From: an uncultured Eubacteriales bacterium
GTDB lineage: Bacteria > Bacillota > Clostridia > Oscillospirales > CAG-272
Direction: 5' to 3'
Length of the DNA: 64,000 nt
NCBI GenBank assembly: GCA_934402395.1
Contig: CAKRTQ010000013.1
Coordinates: forward strand, 6,949-70,948
In this document: positions 44,595 to 53,900 of the stretch, piece after piece
Layout of the letters: each line of letters begins with the position of its first letter
Position numbering within the stretch: the first letter of the stretch is position 1
Notes under the pieces: model-generated
The model's database searches: none
Seen by the model: the letters and a program-made list of their open reading frames with translations, nothing else
What the model was told of the DNA's origin: nothing
Made by a program: the position numbers and the translations under genes

Positions 44595-46022
44595 TTGATA
44601 CATCAGTATAAACTCGGCGGATACAACATAGTTCTTGATGTCTGCTCCGGCTCGGTTCACGCGGTGGATGACGTCGCATACGACATTATTCCCATGTACG
44701 AGGGACACACACGCGGGGAAGTCATTTCCGCCATGAAGGATAAATACGGCGCGGACGTATCCGATGCCGATATAGAAGAATGCTACGACCAGGTCGCAGA
44801 GCTTGCCGGCGAGGGCAATCTTTTTGCGCCCGACACCTTTGAGCCTATGGCGGGCAAGCTCAAGGAGCGCACCGCCGGAGTTGTAAAGGCACTCTGCCTC
44901 CATGTGGCGCACACCTGCAACCTAAACTGCTCCTATTGCTTTGCAAGCCAGGGCAAATATCACGGCGACCGCGCCGTTATGAGCTACGAGGTAGGCAAGC
45001 AGGCGCTTGATTTTCTTGTGGAGCATTCCGGCACCCGTCACAACCTTGAGGTCGACTTTTTCGGCGGCGAGCCGCTTATGAATTTTGACGTTGTAAAGCG
45101 CCTTGTCGCCTACGCGCGCAGCATTGAAAAGGAAGCTGGCAAGAATTTCCGCTTTACGCTGACCACGAACGGAATGCTCATCGACGATGACGTGATAGAT
45201 TTTGCCAACCGCGAGATGAGCAACGTTGTGCTGAGTCTTGACGGGCGGCGCGAGGTACACGACCGCTACCGCGTCGATTATGCGGGTCACGGGAGCTGGG
45301 AACGCATCGTTCCGAAATTTCAAAAGCTCGTAGCGGCGCGCGGCGGCAAAAATTATTATATGCGCGGCACCTTCACGCACGCGAACCCGGATTTTCTCAA
45401 GGATATCGAAACGATGCTCGATCTCGGCTTTACCGAGCTGAGCATGGAACCGGTCGTTTGCGCGCCGGGCGATGCCGCAGAGCTGACCGCGGAGGATCTG
45501 CCCGTGGTGCTCGACCAGTACGAAAAGCTGGCGGAGCTGATGATAAAACGCGACCGCGAGGGCAAGCCCTTTACCTTCTATCACTACATGATAGACCTTT
45601 CGGGCGGTCCCTGCATATACAAGCGCATTTCCGGCTGCGGCTCGGGCACCGAATATATGGCTGTCACGCCGTGGGGCGATCTTTACCCCTGCCACCAGTT
45701 CGTGGGCGAGGAAAAATTCCGTCTCGGCGACATATGGCACGGCGTTACGAACTCAGCCGTTCAGGGTGAATTTGCTGCCTGCAATGTCTATGCACATCCC
45801 GAATGCCGCGACTGCTGGGCACGTCTTTACTGCTCGGGCGGCTGCGCCGCAAACGCATACCACTCAACGGGAAAGGTCACCGGCGTTTACAAATACGGCT
45901 GCGAGCTTTTCCGCAAGCGCATGGAATGCGCCATAATGGTCGCCGTTGACCGTGCGTTCCGCGCGGCGGAGGCAGATGAGGACGCGTGCGAAAATGCCGG
46001 AAATGACAACTCCGATAGTTGA
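44595..46022 (+). CDS. scfB: SCIFF peptide maturase, radical SAM/SPASM
   Basis: 475 residues from a TTG start with AAGGAAGG seven bases upstream. It installs thioether bridges in the SCIFF peptide. An N-terminal peptide-binding (RRE-like) part of about 95 residues is followed by radical SAM C108-x3-C112-x2-C115 in HTCNLNCSYC. A SPASM region with many cysteines comes near the end (GCGSGTEY, YPCHQF, CNVYAHPECRDCW, YCSGGC, GCELF). The acidic C-terminal tail overlaps the start of the following decarboxylase. Confidence 0.95.
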   Translation: MIHQYKLGGYNIVLDVCSGSVHAVDDVAYDIIPMYEGHTRGEVISAMKDKYGADVSDADIEECYDQVAELAGEGNLFAPDTFEPMAGKLKERTAGVVKALCLHVAHTCNLNCSYCFASQGKYHGDRAVMSYEVGKQALDFLVEHSGTRHNLEVDFFGGEPLMNFDVVKRLVAYARSIEKEAGKNFRFTLTTNGMLIDDDVIDFANREMSNVVLSLDGRREVHDRYRVDYAGHGSWERIVPKFQKLVAARGGKNYYMRGTFTHANPDFLKDIETMLDLGFTELSMEPVVCAPGDAAELTAEDLPVVLDQYEKLAELMIKRDREGKPFTFYHYMIDLSGGPCIYKRISGCGSGTEYMAVTPWGDLYPCHQFVGEEKFRLGDIWHGVTNSAVQGEFAACNVYAHPECRDCWARLYCSGGCAANAYHSTGKVTGVYKYGCELFRKRMECAIMVAVDRAFRAAEADEDACENAGNDNSDS

Positions 46023-47373
46023 TTTTGTACGCAGGTACGAAAAAAGCAATGCCGTGCGTCTGCATATGCCCGGGCACAAGGGTGTCGGATCGCTCGGCGT
46101 TGAGAGCGCGGACATAACCGAGATCGACGGCGCGGACAGCCTTTACGAGGCGCACGGCATCATCCGCGAAAGCGAGGAAAATGCCTCGGGGCTGTTCGGC
46201 TGCCCTACCTTTTATTCCGCAGAGGGATCATCGCTTGCCATTCGCGCAATGCTGTATCTTGCCTGCCTCGGCGCGCGCGAAAGAGAAAAAAAACCGCTCG
46301 TTCTTGCCGCGCGCAACTGCCACAAGACCTTTGTTTCCGCCGCTGCGCTGCTTGATATTGACGTCATGTGGCTTTACCCGCCGGCGGGAGGGTCATATCT
46401 CTCATGCCGCGTGACCCCGGATGAGCTCGGCGCGGCTCTCGATGCATCGGGCAGGCTACCCGATGCCGTTTACATAACCTCACCCGACTACCTCGGAAAC
46501 ACATCGGATATTGCCGGTCTTGCAGCCGTTTGCCACAGCCGCGGAATCCCGCTGCTCGTAGACAACGCACACGGCGCGTACCTGCGCTTTCTGCCGCGGT
46601 CGCGCCACCCGATCGACCTCGGCGCCGATGCGTGCTGCGACTCAGCACACAAGACTTTGCCGGTGCTGACAGGCGGCGCCTATCTGCACATCTCTCCCGG
46701 CGCACCGCGCGGATTTCTTGACGGAGCGCGCCGCGCGCTTGCACTTTTCGGGTCAACAAGCCCGTCATATCTGATACTTGCGTCGCTTGATGCGGCAAAC
46801 CGCGAGCTTGCGGGCGACTTCCCCGCACGGCTTTACGATATGTCCCGCCGTGTGGCAGCTCTGCGCGAAGAGCTTACCGCGCACGGCTTTGAATTCTGCG
46901 GCGATGAGGAAATGAAGCTGACGCTCGCCGCGCGCCCGTGGGGATACACGGGAGCCGAGATCGCGCACGCGCTTTATGAGGGCGGCGTTGTTCCCGAGTT
47001 TTATGACCCCGACTATCTTGTTCTCATGCTCTCTCCCTCAAACAGCGCATCGGACCTTTCGCGTCTCGAAAAAATACTTGCGGCGCTGCCGCGCCGTCCT
47101 ACGGAGGACATTCTGCCGCCGCTGCCCGGCACGCCGCGTGCCGCGATGCGGATAAGGGAGGCAATAATGTCACCCGCCGAAAGCGTTCCCGTCAGTCATG
47201 CGGAGGGACGCGTGCTTGCCGACACAAGCGTCGGATGTCCGCCTGCGGTCCCGATCGCGGTCTCGGGCGAAATTATTGACAAGGATGCCGTTCGCTGCTT
47301 TGAATACTACGGTATTGAAAGCTGCACGGTGACAACAGATCCCAACAACCGAAAAGGAGCATCCAAATGTTGA
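45994..47373 (+). CDS. Orn/Lys/Arg decarboxylase-like PLP enzyme
   Basis: 459 residues from ATG 45994 (46003 is possible). Members decarboxylate basic amino acids. The N-terminal RLHMPGHKG and PLP-lysine DSAHKTLPVLTGGAYLH are the family hallmarks; the smaller C-terminal domain is retained (PGTPRAAMRIREAIM). It overlaps scfB by 29 bases, so expression is coupled to the SCIFF operon. Substrate (Lys, Arg or Orn) cannot be told from sequence. Its stop overlaps the next start. Confidence 0.85.
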   Translation: MPEMTTPIVDFVRRYEKSNAVRLHMPGHKGVGSLGVESADITEIDGADSLYEAHGIIRESEENASGLFGCPTFYSAEGSSLAIRAMLYLACLGAREREKKPLVLAARNCHKTFVSAAALLDIDVMWLYPPAGGSYLSCRVTPDELGAALDASGRLPDAVYITSPDYLGNTSDIAGLAAVCHSRGIPLLVDNAHGAYLRFLPRSRHPIDLGADACCDSAHKTLPVLTGGAYLHISPGAPRGFLDGARRALALFGSTSPSYLILASLDAANRELAGDFPARLYDMSRRVAALREELTAHGFEFCGDEEMKLTLAARPWGYTGAEIAHALYEGGVVPEFYDPDYLVLMLSPSNSASDLSRLEKILAALPRRPTEDILPPLPGTPRAAMRIREAIMSPAESVPVSHAEGRVLADTSVGCPPAVPIAVSGEIIDKDAVRCFEYYGIESCTVTTDPNNRKGASKC

Positions 47374-48272
47374 AACTCGGTATGTATCTGCTGCGTGATG
47401 CGGCTCTCAGCGATGAAGAAAGACTCAGAATAATGAAATCCACCGGCTTTGATTTTGTCTGCCTCGGAACGACTCCGTACGCCGACGGCGATCTTGCCGC
47501 CACGGTCGCGCTTTGCGAACGGCTGGACATTCCGGTCGAAAATGTACATCTGACCGGCTCAAAAACCACGCTTATCTGGGAAGAGGGCGACGAGGGCGAG
47601 GCTATCGCCGACCGTTACTGCCGCGAAATAGAATATGTTTCCTCTCTGGGCGTCGGAACCGGCATAGCTCACGTAACATGGGGACACCGCGCCGTTCCGC
47701 CGGTGAACGAAACGGCTCTTTGCCGCTACGAGCGCATTGCCGACTGCGCCGCGCGCTGCGGCTTTGTGCTGGCTCTGGAAAATTCGGTATATCCCGAGTA
47801 CCTTTACGCCGTCATGGAGCGGCTTCACGGGCATACCGGGATCGGGCACTGCTTTGACAGCGGTCACCGCAACGCATTTGCGCCGCAGGAGGACTTTCTC
47901 GGTAAATTCGGCGACATTCTTGCAGCCACACATCTTCAGGACAACAACGGGCGTGACGACCTTCATGTTTACCCCTTCGACGGCTGCGCGCCGTGGGAAG
48001 AAATAGCCGCGTCGCTGGCAAAATGCCCGTATTCGCGCCGGAAGATATGCGCTGAGGTCAGTTCGGACAGCTTCCGCAAAATGCCCGGACTTACCGCCGA
48101 TGAGGTGCGCGCTTCGATCAGCCGCATGGCTGCGGCGCACGATCCGCACCTTGTACGCGTGTATGACGGCGGCTTTGCAATATACGAAAATCTTACATAC
48201 GCACAGCGCATTGAACGGCTTTATGTCGCAATGGCTCGCATTTCGGAAATGATAGAGGCGGTGGCAGAATGA
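47367..48272 (+). CDS. Xylose-isomerase-like TIM-barrel sugar isomerase/epimerase
   Basis: 301 residues. The TIM-barrel metal ligands are in ALENSVYP (Glu), GHCFDSGH (Asp, His), HLQDNNGRDDLH and CAEVSSDSF (Glu). AAAGGAG precedes ATG 47367, which overlaps the decarboxylase stop. With the FAD enzyme downstream it looks like sugar or inositol breakdown; the precise substrate is unknown. Confidence 0.85.
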   Translation: MLKLGMYLLRDAALSDEERLRIMKSTGFDFVCLGTTPYADGDLAATVALCERLDIPVENVHLTGSKTTLIWEEGDEGEAIADRYCREIEYVSSLGVGTGIAHVTWGHRAVPPVNETALCRYERIADCAARCGFVLALENSVYPEYLYAVMERLHGHTGIGHCFDSGHRNAFAPQEDFLGKFGDILAATHLQDNNGRDDLHVYPFDGCAPWEEIAASLAKCPYSRRKICAEVSSDSFRKMPGLTADEVRASISRMAAAHDPHLVRVYDGGFAIYENLTYAQRIERLYVAMARISEMIEAVAE

Positions 48273-49531
48273 AAAACGTAAGCATAGCAAAAAGCGTTCC
48301 CGTGGTCGGGAAGTATGATGTGGTCGTATGCGGAGGCGGTCCCTCGGGTTGGGTCGCATCCGTTGCGGCAGCCCGCGCCGGAAGGCGCGTTGCTCTGATC
48401 GAAAGATTCGGCTTTCTCGGCGGCGCCTGCACAGCGGGATATGTGATCCCCATAAGCGGATTTTTCAAGAACGGCGAGCGCAAGGTGGGCGGCATCGCAT
48501 GGGAATACATAGAGCGGCTTTGTGCCGCGGGCGGAGCGCAGGTGGAATATCCGCGCGGACACGTCTCTGTCGATATTGAATACTGTAAGCTTGAAATCCA
48601 GCGTATGGTGAGCGAGGCGGGCGTGGACATTTATTCGAATTCATATCTTACCGACGCAATATGCGACGGACGCCGCATAAGCGCCGTTGCATTTGCAAAC
48701 AAAAACGGCACCGAAGCGATCGAGGGCGATTACTTTATCGACGCCACGGGAGACGGCGATCTTTGCGCGCTGGCGGGCATTCCCACAACTGTGGAAGAAC
48801 ACCCGCAGCCGCTGTCATACTGCTTTGAGCTCACCGGCGTTGACACTTCCACCCCGCTTCTCCGCGACTGCATACATCACAACGGAAAGATCCCCGCATC
48901 GCAGAATCAGATTCTGCACGATTATCTGAACGAAAAATACAAAGAGGGCAAGGCGCCGCTGTTCGGCGGTCCGTGGTTCAATACCGAGCTGAACGGGAAC
49001 CGGCTTATCGTAAACGTCACGCGCGATCCTGCCTCGGTGCTTGACAACCGCGCCTACGGGGCTGCGGAGCGCAGAATGCGCGAGGATATTTTCCGCATCG
49101 TTGCGCTCTGGCGCGAGGGATTCCCCGAGTTCGCCAATGCGGTCATCTCATCTACCGCCGCAAATGCCGGCGTGCGCGAGGGACGCCACCTTGTAGGCGT
49201 ATACCGGCTCACCGGCGATGATATACTCGGCGGCACGGAATTCCCCGACACCGTTGCCTTTACCACACATGTGGTCGATATCCACCGCACCGACGGCGGC
49301 GAACAGCGGCTGATAAAATTTGATAAACCGGGACAGATACCGTACCGCACCATGATATCCCCGCACTGCGACAATCTGATCGCGGCGGGAAGAATGATTT
49401 GCGCCGATGAAGTAGCACACGCAACGCTGCGTGTACAGGCGACCGCCATGGCGATAGGCGAGGCAGCCGGCTGCGCCGCCGCCCGCTGCGCCGCAGATCA
49501 TACCCCGGTCGGCGATTACATTCCGATGTGA
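48269..49531 (+). CDS. FAD-dependent oxidoreductase, 3' end inside a repeat
   Basis: 420 residues of the FAD_oxidored family. Dinucleotide fold CGGGPSGWVAS at about 20, GGACTAG where relatives have a Cys-containing GG motif, and the late GRMICADEVAHATLRVQATAMAIGEAAG. Relatives normally continue 20-30 residues after this motif; here DHTPVGDYIPM is followed by a stop that lies in the module shared by the foldback repeats (repeat-like from about 49526). The native C-terminus may have been clipped. ATG overlaps the isomerase stop by four bases. Confidence 0.8.
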   Translation: MKNVSIAKSVPVVGKYDVVVCGGGPSGWVASVAAARAGRRVALIERFGFLGGACTAGYVIPISGFFKNGERKVGGIAWEYIERLCAAGGAQVEYPRGHVSVDIEYCKLEIQRMVSEAGVDIYSNSYLTDAICDGRRISAVAFANKNGTEAIEGDYFIDATGDGDLCALAGIPTTVEEHPQPLSYCFELTGVDTSTPLLRDCIHHNGKIPASQNQILHDYLNEKYKEGKAPLFGGPWFNTELNGNRLIVNVTRDPASVLDNRAYGAAERRMREDIFRIVALWREGFPEFANAVISSTAANAGVREGRHLVGVYRLTGDDILGGTEFPDTVAFTTHVVDIHRTDGGEQRLIKFDKPGQIPYRTMISPHCDNLIAAGRMICADEVAHATLRVQATAMAIGEAAGCAAARCAADHTPVGDYIPM

Positions 49532-49937
49532 CCATCAGGCGGCAGGCGGGGAATTCAGTGTGGCATATATTTTGCAGTCTGCTTGCCCCGCCGCGCTAAG
49601 CCGCTTTGCGGCTTAGCCTGAAATATGCGCGTGTCCGAACCCCATATTCCGATGTGACCATCAGGTGGCAGGAAGATATGAATCTGCTTTTCTTCACCGT
49701 TGGGGTATGCAGCCCGGAATCTGCACAAACGCCACCCGAGCTCGGGCGGGAAATTCAGCGCGGTGTAAATGGTGCAGCCCGGTTATCCCGCCGCGCTAAG
49801 CCGCTTGCGGCTTAGCCTAAACAAAGCAGAATAATTGATAATGTTTTGATGTAACTAAATGGCGGTAGGAAGATATGAATCTGCTTTTCTTCACCATCGG
49901 GGTATGCAGTCCAGAATCTGCACAAACGTCACCCGAG
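49526..49937. repeat. Foldback repeat cluster C (right-type ends only)
   Basis: Two inverted ends finish at 49740 and 49937, both the inverted form of CTCGGGTGRCGTTT preceded by the CATACCCCGA-type module. No left-type end remains; the FAD gene runs straight into the inner module. Stems GCTAAGCCGC/GCGGCTTAGC lie at about 49594-49616 and 49796-49817. The module is repeated twice about 197 bases apart. No gene is seen in the 612 bases to the next start. Confidence 0.82.
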
Positions 49938-49959
49938 ACAAAAAAAAGATATTTTCCTC

Positions 49960-49988
49960 TTGATTTGTGAACACATATATGTTATAAT
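49960..49988 (+). promoter_or_regulatory. Promoter of the zinc-ribbon membrane protein
   Basis: TTGATT (49960-49965), 17-nt spacer, TATAAT (49983-49988). The 155-base leader that follows has no clear structure. Confidence 0.75.
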
Positions 49989-50144
49989 AAAGATACAGCG
50001 GGCATAACGGCGCGCGGTCGCGTACATAGATCTGTCAAAACCGCCGCAGAAATCCCGTTGCAATAAAATAAATGCGATGTGCGGAATCATGATACCGCGC
50101 GGCGCATATTATTGAAAAAATCTATATGAAAGGTACTCATCGAC

Positions 50145-50594
50145 ATGAAGATCTGCCCCAACTGCAACACTCAGATTGATGACAACGCATCTTTCTGCCC
50201 CAACTGCGGCACGAATTTTGCCACCAATCAGCAACCCAGCGCACCCGATCCTTTCGATCACACCGCCGAATTTGATTCCAAAGACATTTCCGAGAACAAG
50301 GTCATAGCAATGCTCGTTTACCTGCTCGGCTCTGTCGGTATTATCATTGCGCTGCTTGCCAGCCAGAACTCAGCATATGTCAGATTCCACATCAGACAGT
50401 CACTCAAGTTCACAGTCTGCACCATACTTGCGAGCATTTGCTCTGTTGTTCTTTGCTGGACGATAATCGTTCCGATAGCTTATGCCATTCTGGTCGCAAC
50501 ATTCTTTGTTCTCAAGATCATATGCTTCTTCCAGATCTGCTCCGGCAAAGCCAAAGAGCCTGCCATCATCCGCAACCTCACATTCCTTAAATAA
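50145..50594 (+). CDS. Zinc-ribbon protein with membrane domain
   Basis: 149 residues. N-terminal zinc ribbon (CPNCN...CPNCG within the first 25 residues), a short acidic linker, then three hydrophobic segments (about 50-145) of the DUF4870-like type, including RFHIRQSLK. Function unknown. Its long leader and the 25-bp stem after the stop suggest a single-gene unit. Confidence 0.75.
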   Translation: MKICPNCNTQIDDNASFCPNCGTNFATNQQPSAPDPFDHTAEFDSKDISENKVIAMLVYLLGSVGIIIALLASQNSAYVRFHIRQSLKFTVCTILASICSVVLCWTIIVPIAYAILVATFFVLKIICFFQICSGKAKEPAIIRNLTFLK

Positions 50595-50605
50595 TCATCG
50601 GACAA

Positions 50606-50657
50606 CAATACAGATATGGGCTGTCGCGCATTTGCGCGACAGCCCATATCTGTATTG
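50606..50657. terminator. Perfect 25-bp hairpin after the zinc-ribbon membrane gene
   Basis: Stem 50606-50630/50633-50657 with a 2-nt loop. Its core matches the holin-cassette hairpin (37398-37427). No long T-run follows, so termination efficiency is uncertain. Confidence 0.7.
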
Positions 50658-50687
50658 TATCAAATTTCGCTCATCGCTCCGGACCGG

Positions 50688-50912
50688 GGCGCACAGAGGT
50701 GCGCCTTATCGGGCAAGACAACCGAAATTATGTTTTTTTATACTCGGGTGGCGTTTGTGCAGATTCTGGACTGCATACCCCGACGGTGAAAAAAAGCAGA
50801 TTCATACCTTTCTGCCGCCGGACAGTTACATCAAAACATGGTTTAATTCTCGCCTAACTCAGGCTAAGGCGCACAGGGGTGCGCCTTAGCGGGCGAGGCA
50901 ACCGAAATAATG
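50688..50912. repeat. Cluster D: 45-bp direct repeats flanking a left-type foldback end
   Basis: Near-identical 45-bp copies at 50688-50732 and 50868-50912 (180 bases apart) each hold a small GGCGCAC/GTGCGCC stem and end in CAACCGAAAT. Between them lies one left-type end (CTCGGGTGGCGTTT at 50743) with its CATACCCCGA module and no right partner. This is the convergent gap between the zinc-ribbon gene and nifJ; no gene in 50595-50940. Confidence 0.78.
50863..50890 (-). terminator. Hairpin downstream of nifJ
   Basis: A perfect 12-bp stem GCTAAGGCGCAC/GTGCGCCTTAGC about 50 bases beyond the nifJ stop, inside the second direct repeat. Confidence 0.55.
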
Positions 50913-50940
50913 GTTTGATTTTTTACTGAATTCCGAGCCT

Positions 50941-53900
50941 TCAGTCAAAAAGTCTGCCGTACTTAAGCAGTCTCTCGTACTTTTCCTTGGCTGCGGTCTC
51001 TGCCTTGGCAAAGAGCTTTTCCGCACGCTCCGGGAACTGCTGAGCAAGTCTGCTGTAACGGGTCTCGCTGGTGATGAATGCGCGGTAGTCGGCTGTGGGA
51101 GCCTTGGAATCAACGGTCAGCGGGTTCTTGCCCTCTGCCTTGAGAACGGGATTGTAACGGAACATCTGCCAGTAACCGGCTTCGACCGCACGTCTCATCT
51201 CATCCTGGCAGTTCTGCATACCGCCCTTTACGCCGTGCATCTCGCAGGGAGCGTAACCGATGACGAGCGACGGACCGTGATATGCCTCAGCCTCGGTAAG
51301 AGCCTTGAGGAGCTGGTTCATGTCTGCGCCCATAGCTACCTGCGCAACGTAGACGTAGCCGTAGGACATTGCTATCTCGGCAAGGTTCTTCTTGCCTATC
51401 GCCTTACCGGCGGCGGCAAACTGTGCGACCTGACCGATCTGTGACGCCTTGGACGCCTGTCCGCCGGTGTTGGAATACACCTCGGTGTCGAAGACCATGA
51501 CATTGATATCCTCGCCGGAAGCAAGAACGTGGTCAAGTCCGCCAAAGCCGATATCGTATGCCCAGCCGTCTCCGCCGAAGATCCATACCGACTTCTTGGA
51601 GAGGTAATCCTTGTCCGCAAGTATCTCTGCGGCGAGAGTGCAAGCCTCGCAGTCGCAGTTCTTGCCGGCAGCCTTCAGCTCCTTCATGTGAGTGAGCATC
51701 TCTTCCGCCTTGTCACCGAAGTGAGCCTTGCCCGCCTCGGAGGAGAGGAACTCAATGCCCTCGTCGGCGGTGAGGATACCGTCCTCAAGCGCGGCGATGA
51801 GCTTTTCGGTAGCAGCCTCGTTGGTCTTGCCGTCGTCATAGCTTGCAAGCCACTCGGCAGCGGCTGCCTTGATGTCGTCGGTCGCCCAGATGGAGGCAAG
51901 CTTTTCTACCTTGCCGCGGAGAGTCTCGCGGATGGTCTTCTGACCGAGGTAGATGCCGAGACCGTGCTCGGCGTTGTCCTCAAAGAGGGAGTTCGCCCAC
52001 GCGGGACCTCTGCCGGTCTCACGGTTGACGGTATAAGGAGTCGCAGGCGCGGAGCCGCCCCAGATGGAGGAGCATCCGGTCGCGTTGGAAATGTACATTC
52101 TCTCACCGAAGAGCTGTGTTACAAGTCTCGCATAGGAGGTCTCGGCGCAACCCGCGCAGGAGCCGGAGAACTCAAGCAGCGGCTGCTTGAACTGGCTGCC
52201 CTTTACGGTGGCGTTGATAAGCTCGGGCTTCTCTGCGACGTATGCTACGGCGTAGTCGAACGGAGCCTGCTGGTCGAGCTGAGTGGGCTGAAGGACCATT
52301 TCGATCGCACTCTTTGCGGAGGCGAGCTTTGCGGTCTCCTTGGCAGCGGTCTTGGGATCGTACTCGGGATGCTCGGCAGCGACCGTCTTTGCGGCGTTCT
52401 CAAGCGCCTTCTTTGTAACAGGGCAAGCCTTTACGCAGAGCGTGCAGCCCATGCAGTCCATCGGGCTTATTGCCATGGTGAACTTGTAGTTGGTCTTGAT
52501 AACGGGTCTTGCCGCGAACTTTGTCGCAGCGGGAGCGGCAGCAGCTTCCTCTTCGGTCATGGCGAAGGGACGGATAGCGGCGTGCGGGCAAACGAACGCG
52601 CAGTTGTTGCACTGTACGCAGTTTTCGGGCTTCCATGTGGGAACGTAAACGGCAACGCCGCGTTTTTCAAAGGCAGCTGCACCCTGCGGATATGTACCGT
52701 CGGCACAATCCTTGAATGCGGAAACGGGGAGAGAGTCGCCGCGCATCGAGTCAACGGGCTCAACGATGCGGTTGACGAAATCGACCAGATCCTTGCGGTC
52801 GCCGGTGGCTTCGGGCTTGGGAGCGTCGGGAGCGCAGTCTGCCCACGCTGCGGGAACGTCTACCTTGACCATTGCATCCGCTCCGGCGTCGATAGCGGCG
52901 TAGTTGAGGTCAACTATTGCCTGTCCCTTCTTGATGTAGGACTTGTACGCCATCTTCTTCATGTACTCGATCGCTTCATCCTTCGGAAGGATGCCGGCAA
53001 GTGCGAAGAACGCGGACTGGAGAACGGTGTTCTTTACCTTTGCGTTGCCGATGCGCTTGATGGCGATACCGGTACCGTCGATGATATAGAAGTTGATGTG
53101 GTTTTCGGCAAGATATTTCTTGACGGCGGAGGGCAGGTGAGCGTCAAGCTCCTCGGGCTTCCATGCGCAGTCAAGCAGGAATGTGCCGCCCGGCTTTACA
53201 TCCTGCACCATGTCGTACTTGTCAAGGTATGCATGGTTGTGGCAGGCAACGAAGTCTGCCTTGGTGATGTAGTAGGGGCTCTTTATGGGGTTGTCACCGA
53301 AGCGCAGGTGCGAAATGGTGATACCGCCGGTCTTTTTGGAGTCGTACTGGAAGTACGCCTGAATATACTTGTCGGTGTGGTCGCCGATGATCTTGATGGA
53401 GTTCTTGTTCGCGCCGACGGTTCCGTCGCCGCCGAGACCCCAGAACTTGCAGGATATAGTTCCGGCAGCCGCGGTGTCGGGAACGGCGTGCTCGGGCAGC
53501 GAGTGACCGGTCACATCGTCAACGATGCCGATAGTAAAGCCCTGCTTCGGCTTGTCGGCTGCGAGGTTCTCGTAAACGGCAAAGATCGATGCGGGAGTGG
53601 TGTCCTTGGAGCCGAGACCGTATCTGCCGCCGACGATCTCGATGTTTCCTCTGCCCTCGCGGGAGAGAGCGGCAACAACGTCAAGGTAAAGAGGCTCGCC
53701 GAGAGCGCCCGGCTCTTTGGTGCGGTCAAGCACTGCGATCTTCTTTACGCTGGCGGGGATAGCCTCTGCGAGCTTGTCCGCGCAGAAGGGACGGTAAAGT
53801 CTTACCTTTACAAGACCGACCTTTTCGCCGTGTGCGTTGAGGTAATCGATGACTTCCTCAGCAACGTCGCAGACCGAGCCCATGGCAACGATAACGCGCT

